A stretch of 64,000 nucleotides of DNA from Marinomonas rhizomae (GCF_003315485.1 NZ_QNSE01000007.1:157495-221494); one strand, 5' to 3'; shown: positions 35,255-45,791, counted from the first letter of the stretch. Translations and numbers: made by a program. The notes: generated by a model from the sequence alone, not told the origin.

Positions 35255-36745
35255 CTAAGATGGGAACGAAAAGCTCTTGCCTTCACGAACACCTGCAGAA
35301 GGCCAACGTTGCGTAATCGTTTTACGTTTTGTGTAAAAACGCACAGCATCTGGGCCATAGGCATGCAGATCCCCAAACAAAGAACGCTTCCAACCACCAA
35401 AGCTGTGATACGCCACTGGCACGGGTAAAGGGACATTGATCCCCACCATGCCCACTTCAATGTGATCAGAAAAGTAACGCGCCGCTTCGCCATCACGAGT
35501 GAAAATACAGGTACCGTTGCCGTACTCATGATCATTAATGAGCGTCATCGCTTCTTCCATGGTATCGACACGAACCACCTGCAAAACCGGTCCAAAAATT
35601 TCTTGTTGGTAACTTTCCATCTCTTTGGTGACACCATCAATCAATGTCGCTCCCACAAAGAAACCATTTTCATACCCAGAGACTTGCGGCTGACGACCAT
35701 CCACTACTACCTCAGCGCCTTGTTTCTCCGCACTGTCGATAAAGCCTACCACCTTGTCTTTATGCTCTTTGGTAATCACTGGACCAAAATCGTTACTCTT
35801 ATCAGAGCATTCACCGACTTTTAAAGGAATCATGGCCTCTTTCATTTTCGCCACTAACTGATCCCCTGCCGCTTGTCCCACTGCAACGGCCACAGACAAG
35901 GCCATACAACGTTCACCAGAAGAACCAAATGCCGCGCCAAGTAGCTGACTCACCACGTTATCCATGTCTGCATCCGGCATGACAATGGCGTGATTTTTCG
36001 CGCCACCTAATGCTTGGCAACGTTTTCCGTTAGCACTGGCTTTACTGTAAATATATTCAGCAATCGGCGTTGAACCGACGAAGCTCACCGCTTTCACTCG
36101 TTTATCTTCTAATAAAGTGTCTACGGCCACTTTATCGCCATTCACCACATTGAAAACACCGGCAGGCAAACCAGCTTCATGCAATAGCTCAGCGATAAAC
36201 AAGGCGGTACTTGGATCTCGTTCGGAAGGTTTTAAGATAAAGGTGTTACCGCAAACAATGGCCATCGGGAACATCCATAAAGGCACCATCGCTGGGAAAT
36301 TAAAAGGTGTTATGCCAGCGACCACGCCCAATGGCTGAAATTCGCTCCACGAATCAATATTCGGACCAACGTTCTTACTGAATTCTCCTTTAAGTAACTC
36401 AGGAGCACCGCAAGCATATTCCACGTTTTCAATTCCACGCTGTAATTCACCGGCCGCATCGTGGCAAATCTTGCCATGTTCTGCGCCGATCAACTCACAA
36501 ATTTTATCAGCATGCTGTTCCAACAACGCTTTGTAATTGAACATAATACGCGCGCGTTTCAGAGCAGGCGTATTTCGCCATTCTGGGTACGCAGCTTGCG
36601 CCACAGCGATGGCTTCTTCGACTGTTTCACGCGGTGCAATCGCAACCTGCTTCGCTACCTCACCTGTTGCTGGGTTAAACACATCTTGCTTTCGTTCAGC
36701 CGCTTGTGACGTTTTTCCGCCAATAAGGTGTCCGATCAATTCCAT
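35255..36745 (-). CDS. mmsA: Methylmalonate-semialdehyde dehydrogenase (CoA-acylating)
   Basis: A 496-residue aldehyde dehydrogenase. FNFPAMVPLWMFPMAIVCGNTFILKPSERDPS is the NAD-binding region and SSGERCMALSVAV holds the catalytic cysteine, a sequence characteristic of MmsA. It would convert methylmalonate or malonate semialdehyde, with CoA, to propionyl- or acetyl-CoA in valine, inositol or beta-alanine breakdown. GGAG lies five bases before the ATG. It is transcribed away from a LysR-type gene, its likely regulator. No mmsB or other valine genes are adjacent. Confidence 0.92.
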   Translation of the reverse strand: MELIGHLIGGKTSQAAERKQDVFNPATGEVAKQVAIAPRETVEEAIAVAQAAYPEWRNTPALKRARIMFNYKALLEQHADKICELIGAEHGKICHDAAGELQRGIENVEYACGAPELLKGEFSKNVGPNIDSWSEFQPLGVVAGITPFNFPAMVPLWMFPMAIVCGNTFILKPSERDPSTALFIAELLHEAGLPAGVFNVVNGDKVAVDTLLEDKRVKAVSFVGSTPIAEYIYSKASANGKRCQALGGAKNHAIVMPDADMDNVVSQLLGAAFGSSGERCMALSVAVAVGQAAGDQLVAKMKEAMIPLKVGECSDKSNDFGPVITKEHKDKVVGFIDSAEKQGAEVVVDGRQPQVSGYENGFFVGATLIDGVTKEMESYQQEIFGPVLQVVRVDTMEEAMTLINDHEYGNGTCIFTRDGEAARYFSDHIEVGMVGINVPLPVPVAYHSFGGWKRSLFGDLHAYGPDAVRFYTKRKTITQRWPSAGVREGKSFSFPS

Positions 36746-36860
36746 AACAACTCCATATCTTCGGTAAAATTCGATTGCGAATTTGATGTTTTAAAAAATG
36801 CACTGTTGACGCTACTATGCCAATGGTAATAGATTATAAAAAGTCGATTTTATTAACCCT

Positions 36861-36882
36861 TAGTTAAGCTTTAGATTAACTA
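36861..36882. promoter_or_regulatory. Inverted repeat between mmsA and the LysR gene
   Basis: TAGTTAA-N8-TTAACTA is a perfect 7-bp inverted repeat in the divergent promoter region, 40 bases before the LysR start and 116 before the mmsA start. The T-N-A symmetry fits a LysR-type activator site. Function is inferred. Confidence 0.55.
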
Positions 36883-36921
36883 TAAATTTTCTTTAGTCAT
36901 CACGAAAAAGAGCCGTCATAT

Positions 36922-37830
36922 ATGAAAACCTTCCAAAGTCAGATCAGTGATGCCGACCTTAGGATTTTGCGAATTTACAAAACCGTGGTGGAATGTGGCG
37001 GTTTTTCTGCCGCGGAAGTGGTGCTTAATATCAGCAGAGCAGCGATCAGTATCGCCATTTCGGATTTGGAAACACGCTTAGGCTTTCGACTTTGTCAGCG
37101 CGGGCGATCCGGCTTTTCACTAACTAATGAAGGCAGTCAGGTCTATGAACACACACTGCAATTATTGTCTTCCATTGAAGATTTTCGCACCCACATCAAT
37201 GCGCTTCACCAGCATCTAAAAGGTGAATTAAACATTGGTATTACCGACAATCTTGTCACCTTACCTCATACTCGCATTACACATTCTTTAGCAGGATTAA
37301 AAGACAAAGGGCCGCAAGTCACGGTGAACATTCGAATGATTCCCCCAACGGACGTGGAACGAGGAGTATTAGATGGCGGTTTGCATGTTGGCATAGTGCC
37401 GGATTTAAAAATCCTCAGCGGATTGGAATACCATCATTTGTATGAGGAGGAATCCAAGCTCTATTGCAGTAACACGCATCCGTTATTCGATATGGACGAC
37501 CAAAAAATTAGCAAGGCGAAATTGAAAAACTATGATGCGGTTTTACCCGCCTATGCTCAAACCCCTGAAATCAAAGCCCAACACCAACCCTTACAAGCCA
37601 GTGCTACGGCCACAGACCGAGAAGGCGTGGCTTTCCTCATATTAACAGGTCGATATATTGGCTTTTTACCGGATCACGTAGCCGCACATTGGGAAAGAGA
37701 TGGACGAATGCGTTCCATCCTACCAAACGAATGCCGATATATTACGCAATTCTCAGCCATTACGCGCAAAGGCGCTAGAACCAATCTAGTACTGGAAACC
37801 TTTTTAAAAGAATTGGAAAAAACGGCTTAA
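36922..37830 (+). CDS. LysR-family transcriptional regulator (likely mmsA regulator)
   Basis: A 302-residue LysR regulator. The helix-turn-helix (RILRIYKTVVECGGFSAAEVVLNISRAAISIAISDLETRLGFRLC) is followed by the effector domain (GELNIGITDNLVTLPHTRITHSL; HVGIVPDLKILSGLEYHHLYEEE). Divergent placement from mmsA with an inverted repeat between them suggests it responds to an intermediate of the semialdehyde pathway. This is inferred from context. Confidence 0.88.
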   Translation: MKTFQSQISDADLRILRIYKTVVECGGFSAAEVVLNISRAAISIAISDLETRLGFRLCQRGRSGFSLTNEGSQVYEHTLQLLSSIEDFRTHINALHQHLKGELNIGITDNLVTLPHTRITHSLAGLKDKGPQVTVNIRMIPPTDVERGVLDGGLHVGIVPDLKILSGLEYHHLYEEESKLYCSNTHPLFDMDDQKISKAKLKNYDAVLPAYAQTPEIKAQHQPLQASATATDREGVAFLILTGRYIGFLPDHVAAHWERDGRMRSILPNECRYITQFSAITRKGARTNLVLETFLKELEKTA

Positions 37831-37994
37831 ATTTATACATATTTTCCCAAAAATAAAGCCTTAATAAATACAGCATTGTTAGTTGTATTCCAAAAACAGT
37901 ATATCTTTAATATATATTTAAAAATTTATATCGTGACGCAAGAGATATAAAATAGATTCATCTAATTATTTTCAATTTATTGACGGAGCAACCA

Positions 37995-39110
37995 ATGACA
38001 CGCGCAAAGCGACTGAATATGATGATGGGCGTCACCTTAGCGACTTCGCTATTTCTGACGGCCTGTTCATCCGAAAGCCCTGAAGAGACTAGCGTTGAAA
38101 AAGAAATCATCCGACCTGCTAAATTACTGACAATCCAATCAACAGACGCGATCAACATTCGACGTTTTCCCGCAGAACTGCAGGCCAGTGAAGAAACGGA
38201 CATTGCTTTTCGCGTTGGCGGTCAATTGAATACCCTAAACGTGGTTGCGGGTCAGAAAGTAAAAAAAGGCGATTTGCTCGCTTCTCTTGACACCACAGAC
38301 TTTAAACTTGAGGTTGAGCTGGCGGAAGCTAATCAACGTTTGGCCGAAGCACAATTCAAACGCATCCAAACCATGCTAAAACAAAACGCGACGACTAAAT
38401 CTCAATATGATTCAACCAAAGCCACGTTAGATCAAGCAAACAATGCCCTTCAGAGTGCCCGTAACCAACTTAAATACACCAAGGTATACGCGCCCTTTAA
38501 TGGTGTCATTTCAAATGTAGACACAGAGAATTTCCAGTATGTCAGTGCAGCTCAAACATTAATGCACATGCAAGACATCGAGAATTTGGACGTTGATTTT
38601 GAAGTACCTGAAAGCTTAGTGGTTAGCATCAAAAGCACCCATTCAGACTACCGCCCTCGTGTTATTGTCGATGTGGCACCCACAGAAGTCTTCCATGCGG
38701 CGTACAAAGAGCACAACACCTCACCAAACGCGACCACAATGGCGTATGAAGTGACTATGCATTTGATTCGCAACGATGAAAACCAACACACTCTATTACC
38801 AGGTATGACCGCCAACGTAGACATTGATGTCAGCATTCTATTGGGCAAAAAACGTCATATTACGGTTCCAGTTGAAGCGGTATTACGCCATGAGAATACA
38901 CAAACAGGCGAAGCCAACAGCACCGTTTGGGTTTTTAACAGCGACAGCCATAAAGTAGAGGCTCGTGAAGTTACACTGGGTGCTTTAGAAGGCAATCAGG
39001 TTGAGATCATTGAAGGACTAAGCGCTGGCGAAAGAGTCGTTGCCGCTGGTGTTCACAGCTTAACCGATGGCATGGAAGTTCGCCCTTGGACACGTGAGCG
39101 AGGCCTATAA
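37995..39110 (+). CDS. RND efflux periplasmic adaptor (membrane fusion lipoprotein)
   Basis: A 371-residue adaptor, started at the ATG at 37995 with GGAG seven bases upstream; a TTG at 37980 is less likely. A lipobox LTAC precedes CSSESPEE. The body shows the biotinyl-like halves (FRVGGQLNTLNVVAGQKVKKGDLLASLD; KVYAPFNGVISNVDTENFQYVS) flanking a helical hairpin (AEANQRLAEAQFKRI), and ends with the beta-barrel and membrane-proximal domains. It pairs with the adjacent inner-membrane pump. The outer-membrane factor is not encoded here and is likely TolC-like. Confidence 0.92.
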   Translation: MTRAKRLNMMMGVTLATSLFLTACSSESPEETSVEKEIIRPAKLLTIQSTDAINIRRFPAELQASEETDIAFRVGGQLNTLNVVAGQKVKKGDLLASLDTTDFKLEVELAEANQRLAEAQFKRIQTMLKQNATTKSQYDSTKATLDQANNALQSARNQLKYTKVYAPFNGVISNVDTENFQYVSAAQTLMHMQDIENLDVDFEVPESLVVSIKSTHSDYRPRVIVDVAPTEVFHAAYKEHNTSPNATTMAYEVTMHLIRNDENQHTLLPGMTANVDIDVSILLGKKRHITVPVEAVLRHENTQTGEANSTVWVFNSDSHKVEAREVTLGALEGNQVEIIEGLSAGERVVAAGVHSLTDGMEVRPWTRERGL

Positions 39111-42100
39111 TGGATATTGCTGCTTATTTTATAAAACGCAAAGTCACCAGCTGGATGGTGACGCTTATTTTGTTAATCGGTGGTGTCATCGCCTTTACCA
39201 ATTTAGGTCAGCTTGAAGACCCTGCCTTCACCATCAAGGACTCCTTGATCATAACCACCTACCCTGGCGCCTCACCAGAACAAGTGGAAGAGGAAGTCAC
39301 CTATCCGATTGAGCGGGAACTACAAAACTTGCCTTACGTTGACAAAATTGTGTCGACCTCTAAAGCGGGTTATTCAAAAGTTCAATTAACCATCAAAGAC
39401 ACTTATCGTGCGGAGCAGCTAAAGCAAATATGGGACGAAGTTCGTAAGAAAATTCGTGACATTACCGGCAGCTTTCCATCTGGAGTCAACACACCTGTGG
39501 TCTTAGATGACTTCGGTGACGTTTACGGTGTTATGCTGGCCATTCATGGCGAAGGCTATCCTTACAAAGATCTCGAAAACTACGTGGATTATGTAAAACG
39601 AGAGTTAGTCTTGGTGGAAGGTGTGGCAAAAGTTACTGTCGCGGCCGAACAAGACGAACAAGTGTCGATTGAGATTTCTCGCTCTAAAATGGCCAATATG
39701 GGCATTGCACCTAGCGAATTACAGACGCTTTTAGCCAACCAAAACAGTGTGTCTAACGCAGGTCGAGTAAAAGTCGGCAGCGAATATGTTCGTATCAGCC
39801 CAACAGGGGAATTCAACGACATTTCTGAGTTGGAAAACCTCATTGTCGGGACACCAATTGATGGCAACCTTATTCGTTTAAAAGACATAGCAACGATCAA
39901 ACGAGAATACGTGGAACCGAAAACCCACATTGTCGATTTCAATGGAGCTGAGTCTTTGCTTCTTGGTGTGTCCTTCTCTAGCAATGTTAACGTAGTAAAG
40001 ATCGGCGAACGCCTTGAAAAACGCATTGACGAATTACAATACCAACAACCCGTTGGTATTAGTATGGACCCGATTTATTTCCAATCAAAAGAGGTCGATC
40101 GTTCGGTAGCAAACTTCCTACTCAACCTAGTAGAAGCCGTTGGCATCGTTATTTTAGTGCTCTTGGTCTTCATGGGGATTCGCTCTGGTATCCTCATTGG
40201 TATCGTATTGTTACTGACCATTTTAGGCACCTTTATTGTGATGGATTATTTCCAGATCAATTTACAACGAATTTCCCTTGGCGGCTTGATCATTGCGCTC
40301 GGGATGTTGGTGGATAACGCCATTGTTGTCACCGAAGGTGTATTGATTGGCATGCAGCGCGGTAAAACCAAACTACAAGCTGCCAGTGACGTCGTAAAAC
40401 AGACCAAGTGGCCTCTTCTTGGCGCGACAATTATCGCCATTACAGCTTTCGCGCCAATTGGTTTATCACCAGACTCCGTCGGTGAATTCGTTGGTTCCTT
40501 GTTCTACGTATTGCTCATTTCACTGCTTTTAAGCTGGATTACCGCCATTACGCTGACGCCTTTTTTCTGTGACCTTTTCTTCAAAGATCAAATCCAACAA
40601 GCTCAGCAAGAAGGAGACTCTTCGGAAGAAAACGATCCATACAAGGGCTTTATCTTTACCGCTTATAAATGGCTACTCGACAAAGCCATGCATTACCGTT
40701 GGGTCACTGTCATTCTATTGGTTGGCAGTTTGTTTACCGCTGGTTGGGCATTCCAATTTGTTAAACAAGCTTTCTTCCCCCCTTCTACTACACCAATGTT
40801 CTATATGGACATTCAAATGCCAGAAGGTACTCACATCGACAGTACTTACGATAAAGTACGCGTGATTGAGAAAGACTTACTGAAAGACGACCGTATTGAG
40901 TTCGTAACCTCGACCACAGGTCAAGGTGCTTTGCGTTTCATGCTGACCTACAATGCCGAGCAAACTAACTCCAGTTACGCTCAATTCATTGTTCGTACGA
41001 AAACCAAAGAAGAGATCCCAGGCCTATTAAAAGACCTGTATCACAAGATGCAGGAAGAATACCCAGAGCTAGAAGTGAAGCTACAACGTTTGCAATTAGG
41101 GCCAGCAAGTGGCGCAAAATTGGAAACCCGTATTAGTGGGCCTGATCCAAAAATGCTGCGTCAATTCAGCGCTCAAGTTCAACAGGTTTATCGTGAAGAC
41201 GGTGGACTCGAAAGTATCAAAGACGATTGGCGTCAGCCTGTTAAGGTATTACGTCCTATCTTTAATGATGCTCAAGCTCGTCGCCTAGGCATCAGTAAAA
41301 CTGAACTGGACGAAGTCTTATTGACCAACTTCACCGGCTCGCAAATTGGCTTATACCGTGAAGGGACAGACTTGTTACCTATCGTTCGTAAAGCGCCAGA
41401 AAGCGAAAGCATGTCGATTGACCAGATCCGAGATCTGCAAATTTACAGCCCAGCTTCCGGCTCTTATGTAACACTGTCTACCCTGGTCTCTGGCTTTGAA
41501 ACCGTATGGGAAGATCCGATTATCGAACGTCGTGATCGTAAACGTACCATCACAGTCATGGCCGATCCGAAAATTCTTGGTGACGAAACCGCGATGGCGA
41601 TTTTTAACCGTACCAAGGACAAAATTGAAGCCATCGAGCTACCACCGGGTTACAGCTTAGAATGGGGTGGTGAATACGAGAGCAGCACCGACGCACAGGC
41701 GAACATTTTCAGCGCCTTGCCGATGGGCTACCTATTCATGTTCATCATTACCATTCTGCTATTTAACTCGGTTCGTGTACCACTCACCATCTGGTTCTGT
41801 GTACCGCTGGCGTTAATTGGTGTGTCGACTGGTTTGTTGGTGATGAACTCCGCATTTAGCTTCATGGCGTTGCTTGGGTTCTTAAGTTTGTCAGGGATGA
41901 CGGTGAAAAACGGCATCGTACTAGCAGACCAAATTAACTATGAATTGGAGCAAGGCACTGAGACATACGAAGCCATCTTCAACTCAGCCGTCAGTCGTGT
42001 ACGTCCAGTTTGTATGGCCGCCATCACGACTATTTTAGGCATGATTCCATTGCTATTTGATGCTTTCTTTGAAGGCATGGCGGTGGTGATATCCTTCGGT

Positions 42101-42193
42101 CTTGGCTTTGCCACTATCTTGACCTTGATCGCCGTGCCTGTGTTCTACGCCATGTTGTTCCGAGTAAAATATCGCTCTCATAAGGACTTCTAG
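39110..42193 (+). CDS. RND efflux pump inner-membrane subunit
   Basis: A 1027-residue AcrB/HAE-1-type transporter with twelve spans, a large periplasmic domain after span 1 and another after span 7. Transmembrane segment 4 carries GGLIIALGMLVDNAIVVTEG, which contains the paired acidic residues of the proton relay (LVDNAIV). The start overlaps the adaptor stop by one base. The periplasmic charge pattern does not let me name the substrate; it may be a drug or bile salt pump. A LysR gene follows. Confidence 0.95.
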   Translation: MDIAAYFIKRKVTSWMVTLILLIGGVIAFTNLGQLEDPAFTIKDSLIITTYPGASPEQVEEEVTYPIERELQNLPYVDKIVSTSKAGYSKVQLTIKDTYRAEQLKQIWDEVRKKIRDITGSFPSGVNTPVVLDDFGDVYGVMLAIHGEGYPYKDLENYVDYVKRELVLVEGVAKVTVAAEQDEQVSIEISRSKMANMGIAPSELQTLLANQNSVSNAGRVKVGSEYVRISPTGEFNDISELENLIVGTPIDGNLIRLKDIATIKREYVEPKTHIVDFNGAESLLLGVSFSSNVNVVKIGERLEKRIDELQYQQPVGISMDPIYFQSKEVDRSVANFLLNLVEAVGIVILVLLVFMGIRSGILIGIVLLLTILGTFIVMDYFQINLQRISLGGLIIALGMLVDNAIVVTEGVLIGMQRGKTKLQAASDVVKQTKWPLLGATIIAITAFAPIGLSPDSVGEFVGSLFYVLLISLLLSWITAITLTPFFCDLFFKDQIQQAQQEGDSSEENDPYKGFIFTAYKWLLDKAMHYRWVTVILLVGSLFTAGWAFQFVKQAFFPPSTTPMFYMDIQMPEGTHIDSTYDKVRVIEKDLLKDDRIEFVTSTTGQGALRFMLTYNAEQTNSSYAQFIVRTKTKEEIPGLLKDLYHKMQEEYPELEVKLQRLQLGPASGAKLETRISGPDPKMLRQFSAQVQQVYREDGGLESIKDDWRQPVKVLRPIFNDAQARRLGISKTELDEVLLTNFTGSQIGLYREGTDLLPIVRKAPESESMSIDQIRDLQIYSPASGSYVTLSTLVSGFETVWEDPIIERRDRKRTITVMADPKILGDETAMAIFNRTKDKIEAIELPPGYSLEWGGEYESSTDAQANIFSALPMGYLFMFIITILLFNSVRVPLTIWFCVPLALIGVSTGLLVMNSAFSFMALLGFLSLSGMTVKNGIVLADQINYELEQGTETYEAIFNSAVSRVRPVCMAAITTILGMIPLLFDAFFEGMAVVISFGLGFATILTLIAVPVFYAMLFRVKYRSHKDF

Positions 42194-42256
42194 TAGAGCA
42201 TCCACTTACGGAAAAAGCGTCTTGCGATTGTCGCAAGGCGCAATTCCGCTTTAATC

Positions 42257-43249
42257 ATGGAGAAGATGATGCATTTAGACGAAATCTTAAAACTGGATAT
42301 TAAGTTACTCGTCGCGTTCGTTACCATTATGGAAGAAGGCAGCGTATCTCGCGCTGCTGAACGACTTGGAGTAACGCAACCAGCACTAAGCAAAAGCTTA
42401 CAGCGTCTTAGAGAATTATTTAAAGACTCTCTTTTTACTCGCCAAGCTTATGGCCTAAGCCCAACCGCGCGAGCCTCTGAATTACACGATTTAATTCAGC
42501 CCATTTTAAATTCTCTTTCTGAGTTAATGAACCCGAACTCCCTAGACTTAACAAATCTGGATCGGCGTTTTAAACTACGTGTGGACGAAGGGGACTTAGA
42601 AAACTTTATCGAGCCACTATTGGCATCCTTACAATATCAAGCACCATGCATGCGATTAGCCATAAGTTCATGGGGGGATTCTCACTTAGATGAGCTCATT
42701 TCAGGCAATGTAGACTTGGGAATCATGCGCATCAATGACACACCAGGTAACGTTCGCAGTAAACTCATAGGCTACATGGAAGCTTGCATTATATTAAGCG
42801 AAGCGCACCCGCTCTATCATAAAGAAGAATTAACCGTTACAGAGCTACTATCTCATAAAGTAGTAACACATCACTTACGCCCTAACCGACGCAGCTCTTT
42901 TTCAAAAACAGAACAGAAATTAAAACAACAAGGACATATAATTCAGCCGAATCTAGAAACAGATAGTCTAATGGTTGCAATGCAAGCAGTAAAAAGAGGC
43001 ATGGCACTTGTCACCTCTCGCTCAATTGGAGATTTATTCTTACAAGTGATGTGTGAGAAAGCCCATTTTTATCCCGTAAAATTATTACCAATCCCCAAAG
43101 AAGTATTAGATCTAGACGAATACAATGGTCGACACCCTATCCACATTTTCTGGCATGAACGCTTTAACAACGACCTTGCTCATCGCTGGTTACGAGAGCA
43201 AATCATTTACTTTATGCGCGAGTCGCCATGGATGCACCCGCCAACTTAA
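42257..43249 (+). CDS. LysR-family transcriptional regulator
   Basis: A regulator of about 326-330 residues with a classical LysR helix-turn-helix (LDIKLLVAFVTIMEEGSVSRAAERLGVTQPALSKSLQRLRELF) and a NahR/NodD-like effector domain (LRVDEGDLENFIEPLLASLQ; DLGIMRINDTPGNVRSKLI). ATG codons occur at 42257, 42266 and 42269. The last has GGAG six bases upstream and is a good alternative. It lies 63 bases after the RND pump gene in the same direction and may control it. Confidence 0.85.
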   Translation: MEKMMHLDEILKLDIKLLVAFVTIMEEGSVSRAAERLGVTQPALSKSLQRLRELFKDSLFTRQAYGLSPTARASELHDLIQPILNSLSELMNPNSLDLTNLDRRFKLRVDEGDLENFIEPLLASLQYQAPCMRLAISSWGDSHLDELISGNVDLGIMRINDTPGNVRSKLIGYMEACIILSEAHPLYHKEELTVTELLSHKVVTHHLRPNRRSSFSKTEQKLKQQGHIIQPNLETDSLMVAMQAVKRGMALVTSRSIGDLFLQVMCEKAHFYPVKLLPIPKEVLDLDEYNGRHPIHIFWHERFNNDLAHRWLREQIIYFMRESPWMHPPT

Positions 43250-43269
43250 TACATCCATGTTTAAGAGTA

Positions 43270-43491
43270 CTAGTCCGCGTTGCGCTCGGCTCTAAGCCAG
43301 TCAAAACGCGGGATTCTTTCACCGTTTATTTCAACTGTTTCTTGAAACATGCTTAAGGGTCTTGCCCACCAGCCAAATTCGCCATACAGGGCCTGATAAA
43401 TCACCAGTTCCTCTTCTGTTTCGCTGTGTGTGGCCACTCGCTCAACCCAATAAAGCGCCCCTTTATAATGCTGATAAACGCCCGCCTTCAT
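43270..43491 (-). CDS. DUF1653 family protein
   Basis: A 73-residue protein started at 43491 (GAGG seven bases upstream): [63 protein letters not shown]. The opening G-x-YQHYKG and the W-x-RP-x2-MF motif are DUF1653. The family has no assigned function. It is convergent with the LysR gene. Confidence 0.88.
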   Translation of the reverse strand: MKAGVYQHYKGALYWVERVATHSETEEELVIYQALYGEFGWWARPLSMFQETVEINGERIPRFDWLRAERNAD

Positions 43492-43644
43492 ATTAAAAAC
43501 CTCTATACTTTTTAAAAATCGACCATAATTAGCCAATATCTAGAAAAACCTGTCGCTAATGCGAAAGTTCTTCTCTTACACGTCTTACATAACTCAGCCA
43601 TAATACTCACATATTATGGCCCTAACCCATTTCTAGGATTTTTT

Positions 43645-44658
43645 ATGTATCTAGTACGACCAGTTGATTTTGCAGATCTTCCCGCACTGGAACGCCTTGC
43701 CCAACAAGCAGGCATTGGTATTACAAATTTTCCAGCAAACCGAGAACGTCTCAACGACAAAATCGCCTCTTCGCGCCGCTCTTTTCAAACCGATGTTATA
43801 CAGCCAGGCGACGAATCCTACTTGTTTGTGTTGGTGGATACCAGCAATGAACAAATTGTTGGTTGTTGCGGTATCGACGCCATGGTCGGAGTGGATACCC
43901 CATTTTATAGCTATCGAATTGATGAAGTGGTTCACGCGTCGCCACAACTACAAATTCATAATCGCATTCCGGCTCTCTTTTTATGCCATGACTACAGCGG
44001 AACCAGTCGACTCATCGCCTTAGTGGTCGACAAAGCTCACCAGAATTCCGTTGCCATGTCTTTATTATCCAGAGCACGCTTACTTTTTATTGCTCGCTAT
44101 CCAGAACGTTTTACCAAGCGCTTATTTGCCGAGTTACGCGGTGAAAGTGACAAGCAGGGTTACTCTGCTTTTTGGGATGCCTTGGGGAAACACTTTTTTA
44201 CCATGGACTTCAAGAAAGCCGACTATCTTTCCGGCGTGAGTAATAAAAACTTCATTGCGGAATTAATGCCACGCTACCCGATTTATGTTCCGACTTTACC
44301 AGAGGCCGCACAAGAATCCATTGGCGTCGTGCATGAAGACTCAGGACAAAGCGCCGATATATTATTGGATGAAGGCTTCGAATTCCGTGGCTATGTAGAC
44401 ATTTTTGATGCTGGCCCAAGTATTGAAGCCAGAACAGAAAGCCTACATACCATCGTCAACCAAAAAACAGACAAAGCTCTGTCACTAACAGAAACATCAA
44501 AAGGCGCTATACACCTGATTTCAGCAGGACATTTAGAAAGCTTTAGAGTCACAGCCGCGCCTGCCGAACCACAAGTAGCAGGCTTAGCCGTAGAAAAGAC
44601 GACTCAAGAAAGATTGGGAATAACGACAGGAAAACGCATCCAGTGGGTTGCCCTATAA
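43645..44658 (+). CDS. aruF: Arginine/ornithine N-succinyltransferase subunit I (AruF)
   Basis: A 337-residue AstA-family enzyme, alpha-type subunit. It starts MYLVRPVDFADLPALERLAQQAGIGIT and has HASPQLQIHNRIPALFLCHDYSGTSRL, the acetyl/succinyl-CoA region, and FIAELMPRYPIYVPTLPEAA. Pseudomonads use two such subunits, AruF and AruG, to transfer succinyl groups to arginine and ornithine at the first step of the AST pathway. The second subunit is 70 bases downstream. Most other gammaproteobacteria have one AstA. Confidence 0.88.
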   Translation: MYLVRPVDFADLPALERLAQQAGIGITNFPANRERLNDKIASSRRSFQTDVIQPGDESYLFVLVDTSNEQIVGCCGIDAMVGVDTPFYSYRIDEVVHASPQLQIHNRIPALFLCHDYSGTSRLIALVVDKAHQNSVAMSLLSRARLLFIARYPERFTKRLFAELRGESDKQGYSAFWDALGKHFFTMDFKKADYLSGVSNKNFIAELMPRYPIYVPTLPEAAQESIGVVHEDSGQSADILLDEGFEFRGYVDIFDAGPSIEARTESLHTIVNQKTDKALSLTETSKGAIHLISAGHLESFRVTAAPAEPQVAGLAVEKTTQERLGITTGKRIQWVAL

Positions 44659-44728
44659 ACAATAATAACCGCCTGCTTGGCCTTAATAACCGTCAAAAGC
44701 AGCTTAATTAAATACGAGGAACACCATC

Positions 44729-45781
44729 ATGATGGTCATACGTCCCATCTCTCAGAATGACCTAAAGTCACTATATCGGCTTGCAGAAAAAACCGGCATT
44801 GGTTTTACCTCTCTGGTGTCTGACGAAGCCACTCTGCAAAAGAAAATCGACGGAGCCGTGCGTTCTTTTAACAAAGAGAATATCAGCAAACCACATAATG
44901 AAGACTACTTGATGGTACTTGAGGACACGACAACAGGCGACATCGTTGGTACCTGTGGCATATTAGCAACCGTTGGCCTTGATGAGCCCTTTTACAGCTA
45001 TCACCTAGGTACCATTACCCATGCATCTCGTGAACTTGGTGTACATAACGCTGTTCCAACCCTAATACTCAATAATGATTTCACTGGATTCAGTGAAATC
45101 TGCACACTGTTTTTGGAAGAGGATTATCGTCATTCAAAAAACGGTCAACTACTTTCTAAAGCCCGTTTTATGTTCATGGCACAATTTCCCGAACGCTTTA
45201 CCGAAAAAGTTTTTGCAGAAATGCGTGGCGTTAGTGACGAAAATGGTATTTCCCCTTTATGGGAAAGCCTTGGTCGTCACTTTTTTTCTATTGACTTCAA
45301 AGAGGCTGATGAGCTTACGTCTCAGGGCAACAAGCAGTTTATTGCTGAACTTATGCCAAACAACCCAGTTTACGTTAACTTGCTGCCACAAGAAGCCCGT
45401 GACGTATTGGGTCAAGTTCATCAAAACACCATTCCGGCTCGTCGGCTACTAGAGCAAGAAGGCTTTCGCTACGAAAATTACGTCGATATTTTTGACGGCG
45501 GCCCAAGTTTGGAAGCTCGAGTTCAAGACATTCGCGCCGTCCGAGACAGCCGACTTTGCCTTGCAAACATAGGCCAGCCGAAAAGTACCTCTACAAGCAA
45601 GAGCGAAGGGAATTACTATCTAGTATCTAATGCCAAAGTGAAGGATTTTCGCTGCATTTTGATTCAACGTTCAATACCACCTGGTAGCGCTATGACCTTG
45701 ACCCAAGAAGAAGCTGACACACTCAGCATTACAAACAAAGAACCCGTTCGAATCGTGGAACTATCACCCTATTCAAGATAA
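44729..45781 (+). CDS. aruG: Arginine/ornithine N-succinyltransferase subunit II (AruG/AstA)
   Basis: A 350-residue second AstA-family subunit (MMVIRPISQNDLKSLYRLAEKTGIGFTSL...). It matches AruG/AstA in HASRELGVHNAVPTLILNNDFTGFSEICTLFLEEDYRHSKNGQLLSKARF and in GRHFFSIDFKEAD and FIAELMPNNPVYV. ATG codons at 44729 and 44732 are both possible. It would act with AruF. The subunits share about half their residues by eye, the mark of an ancient duplication. Confidence 0.9.
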   Translation: MMVIRPISQNDLKSLYRLAEKTGIGFTSLVSDEATLQKKIDGAVRSFNKENISKPHNEDYLMVLEDTTTGDIVGTCGILATVGLDEPFYSYHLGTITHASRELGVHNAVPTLILNNDFTGFSEICTLFLEEDYRHSKNGQLLSKARFMFMAQFPERFTEKVFAEMRGVSDENGISPLWESLGRHFFSIDFKEADELTSQGNKQFIAELMPNNPVYVNLLPQEARDVLGQVHQNTIPARRLLEQEGFRYENYVDIFDGGPSLEARVQDIRAVRDSRLCLANIGQPKSTSTSKSEGNYYLVSNAKVKDFRCILIQRSIPPGSAMTLTQEEADTLSITNKEPVRIVELSPYSR

Positions 45782-45791
45782 GTGTGTTTAG

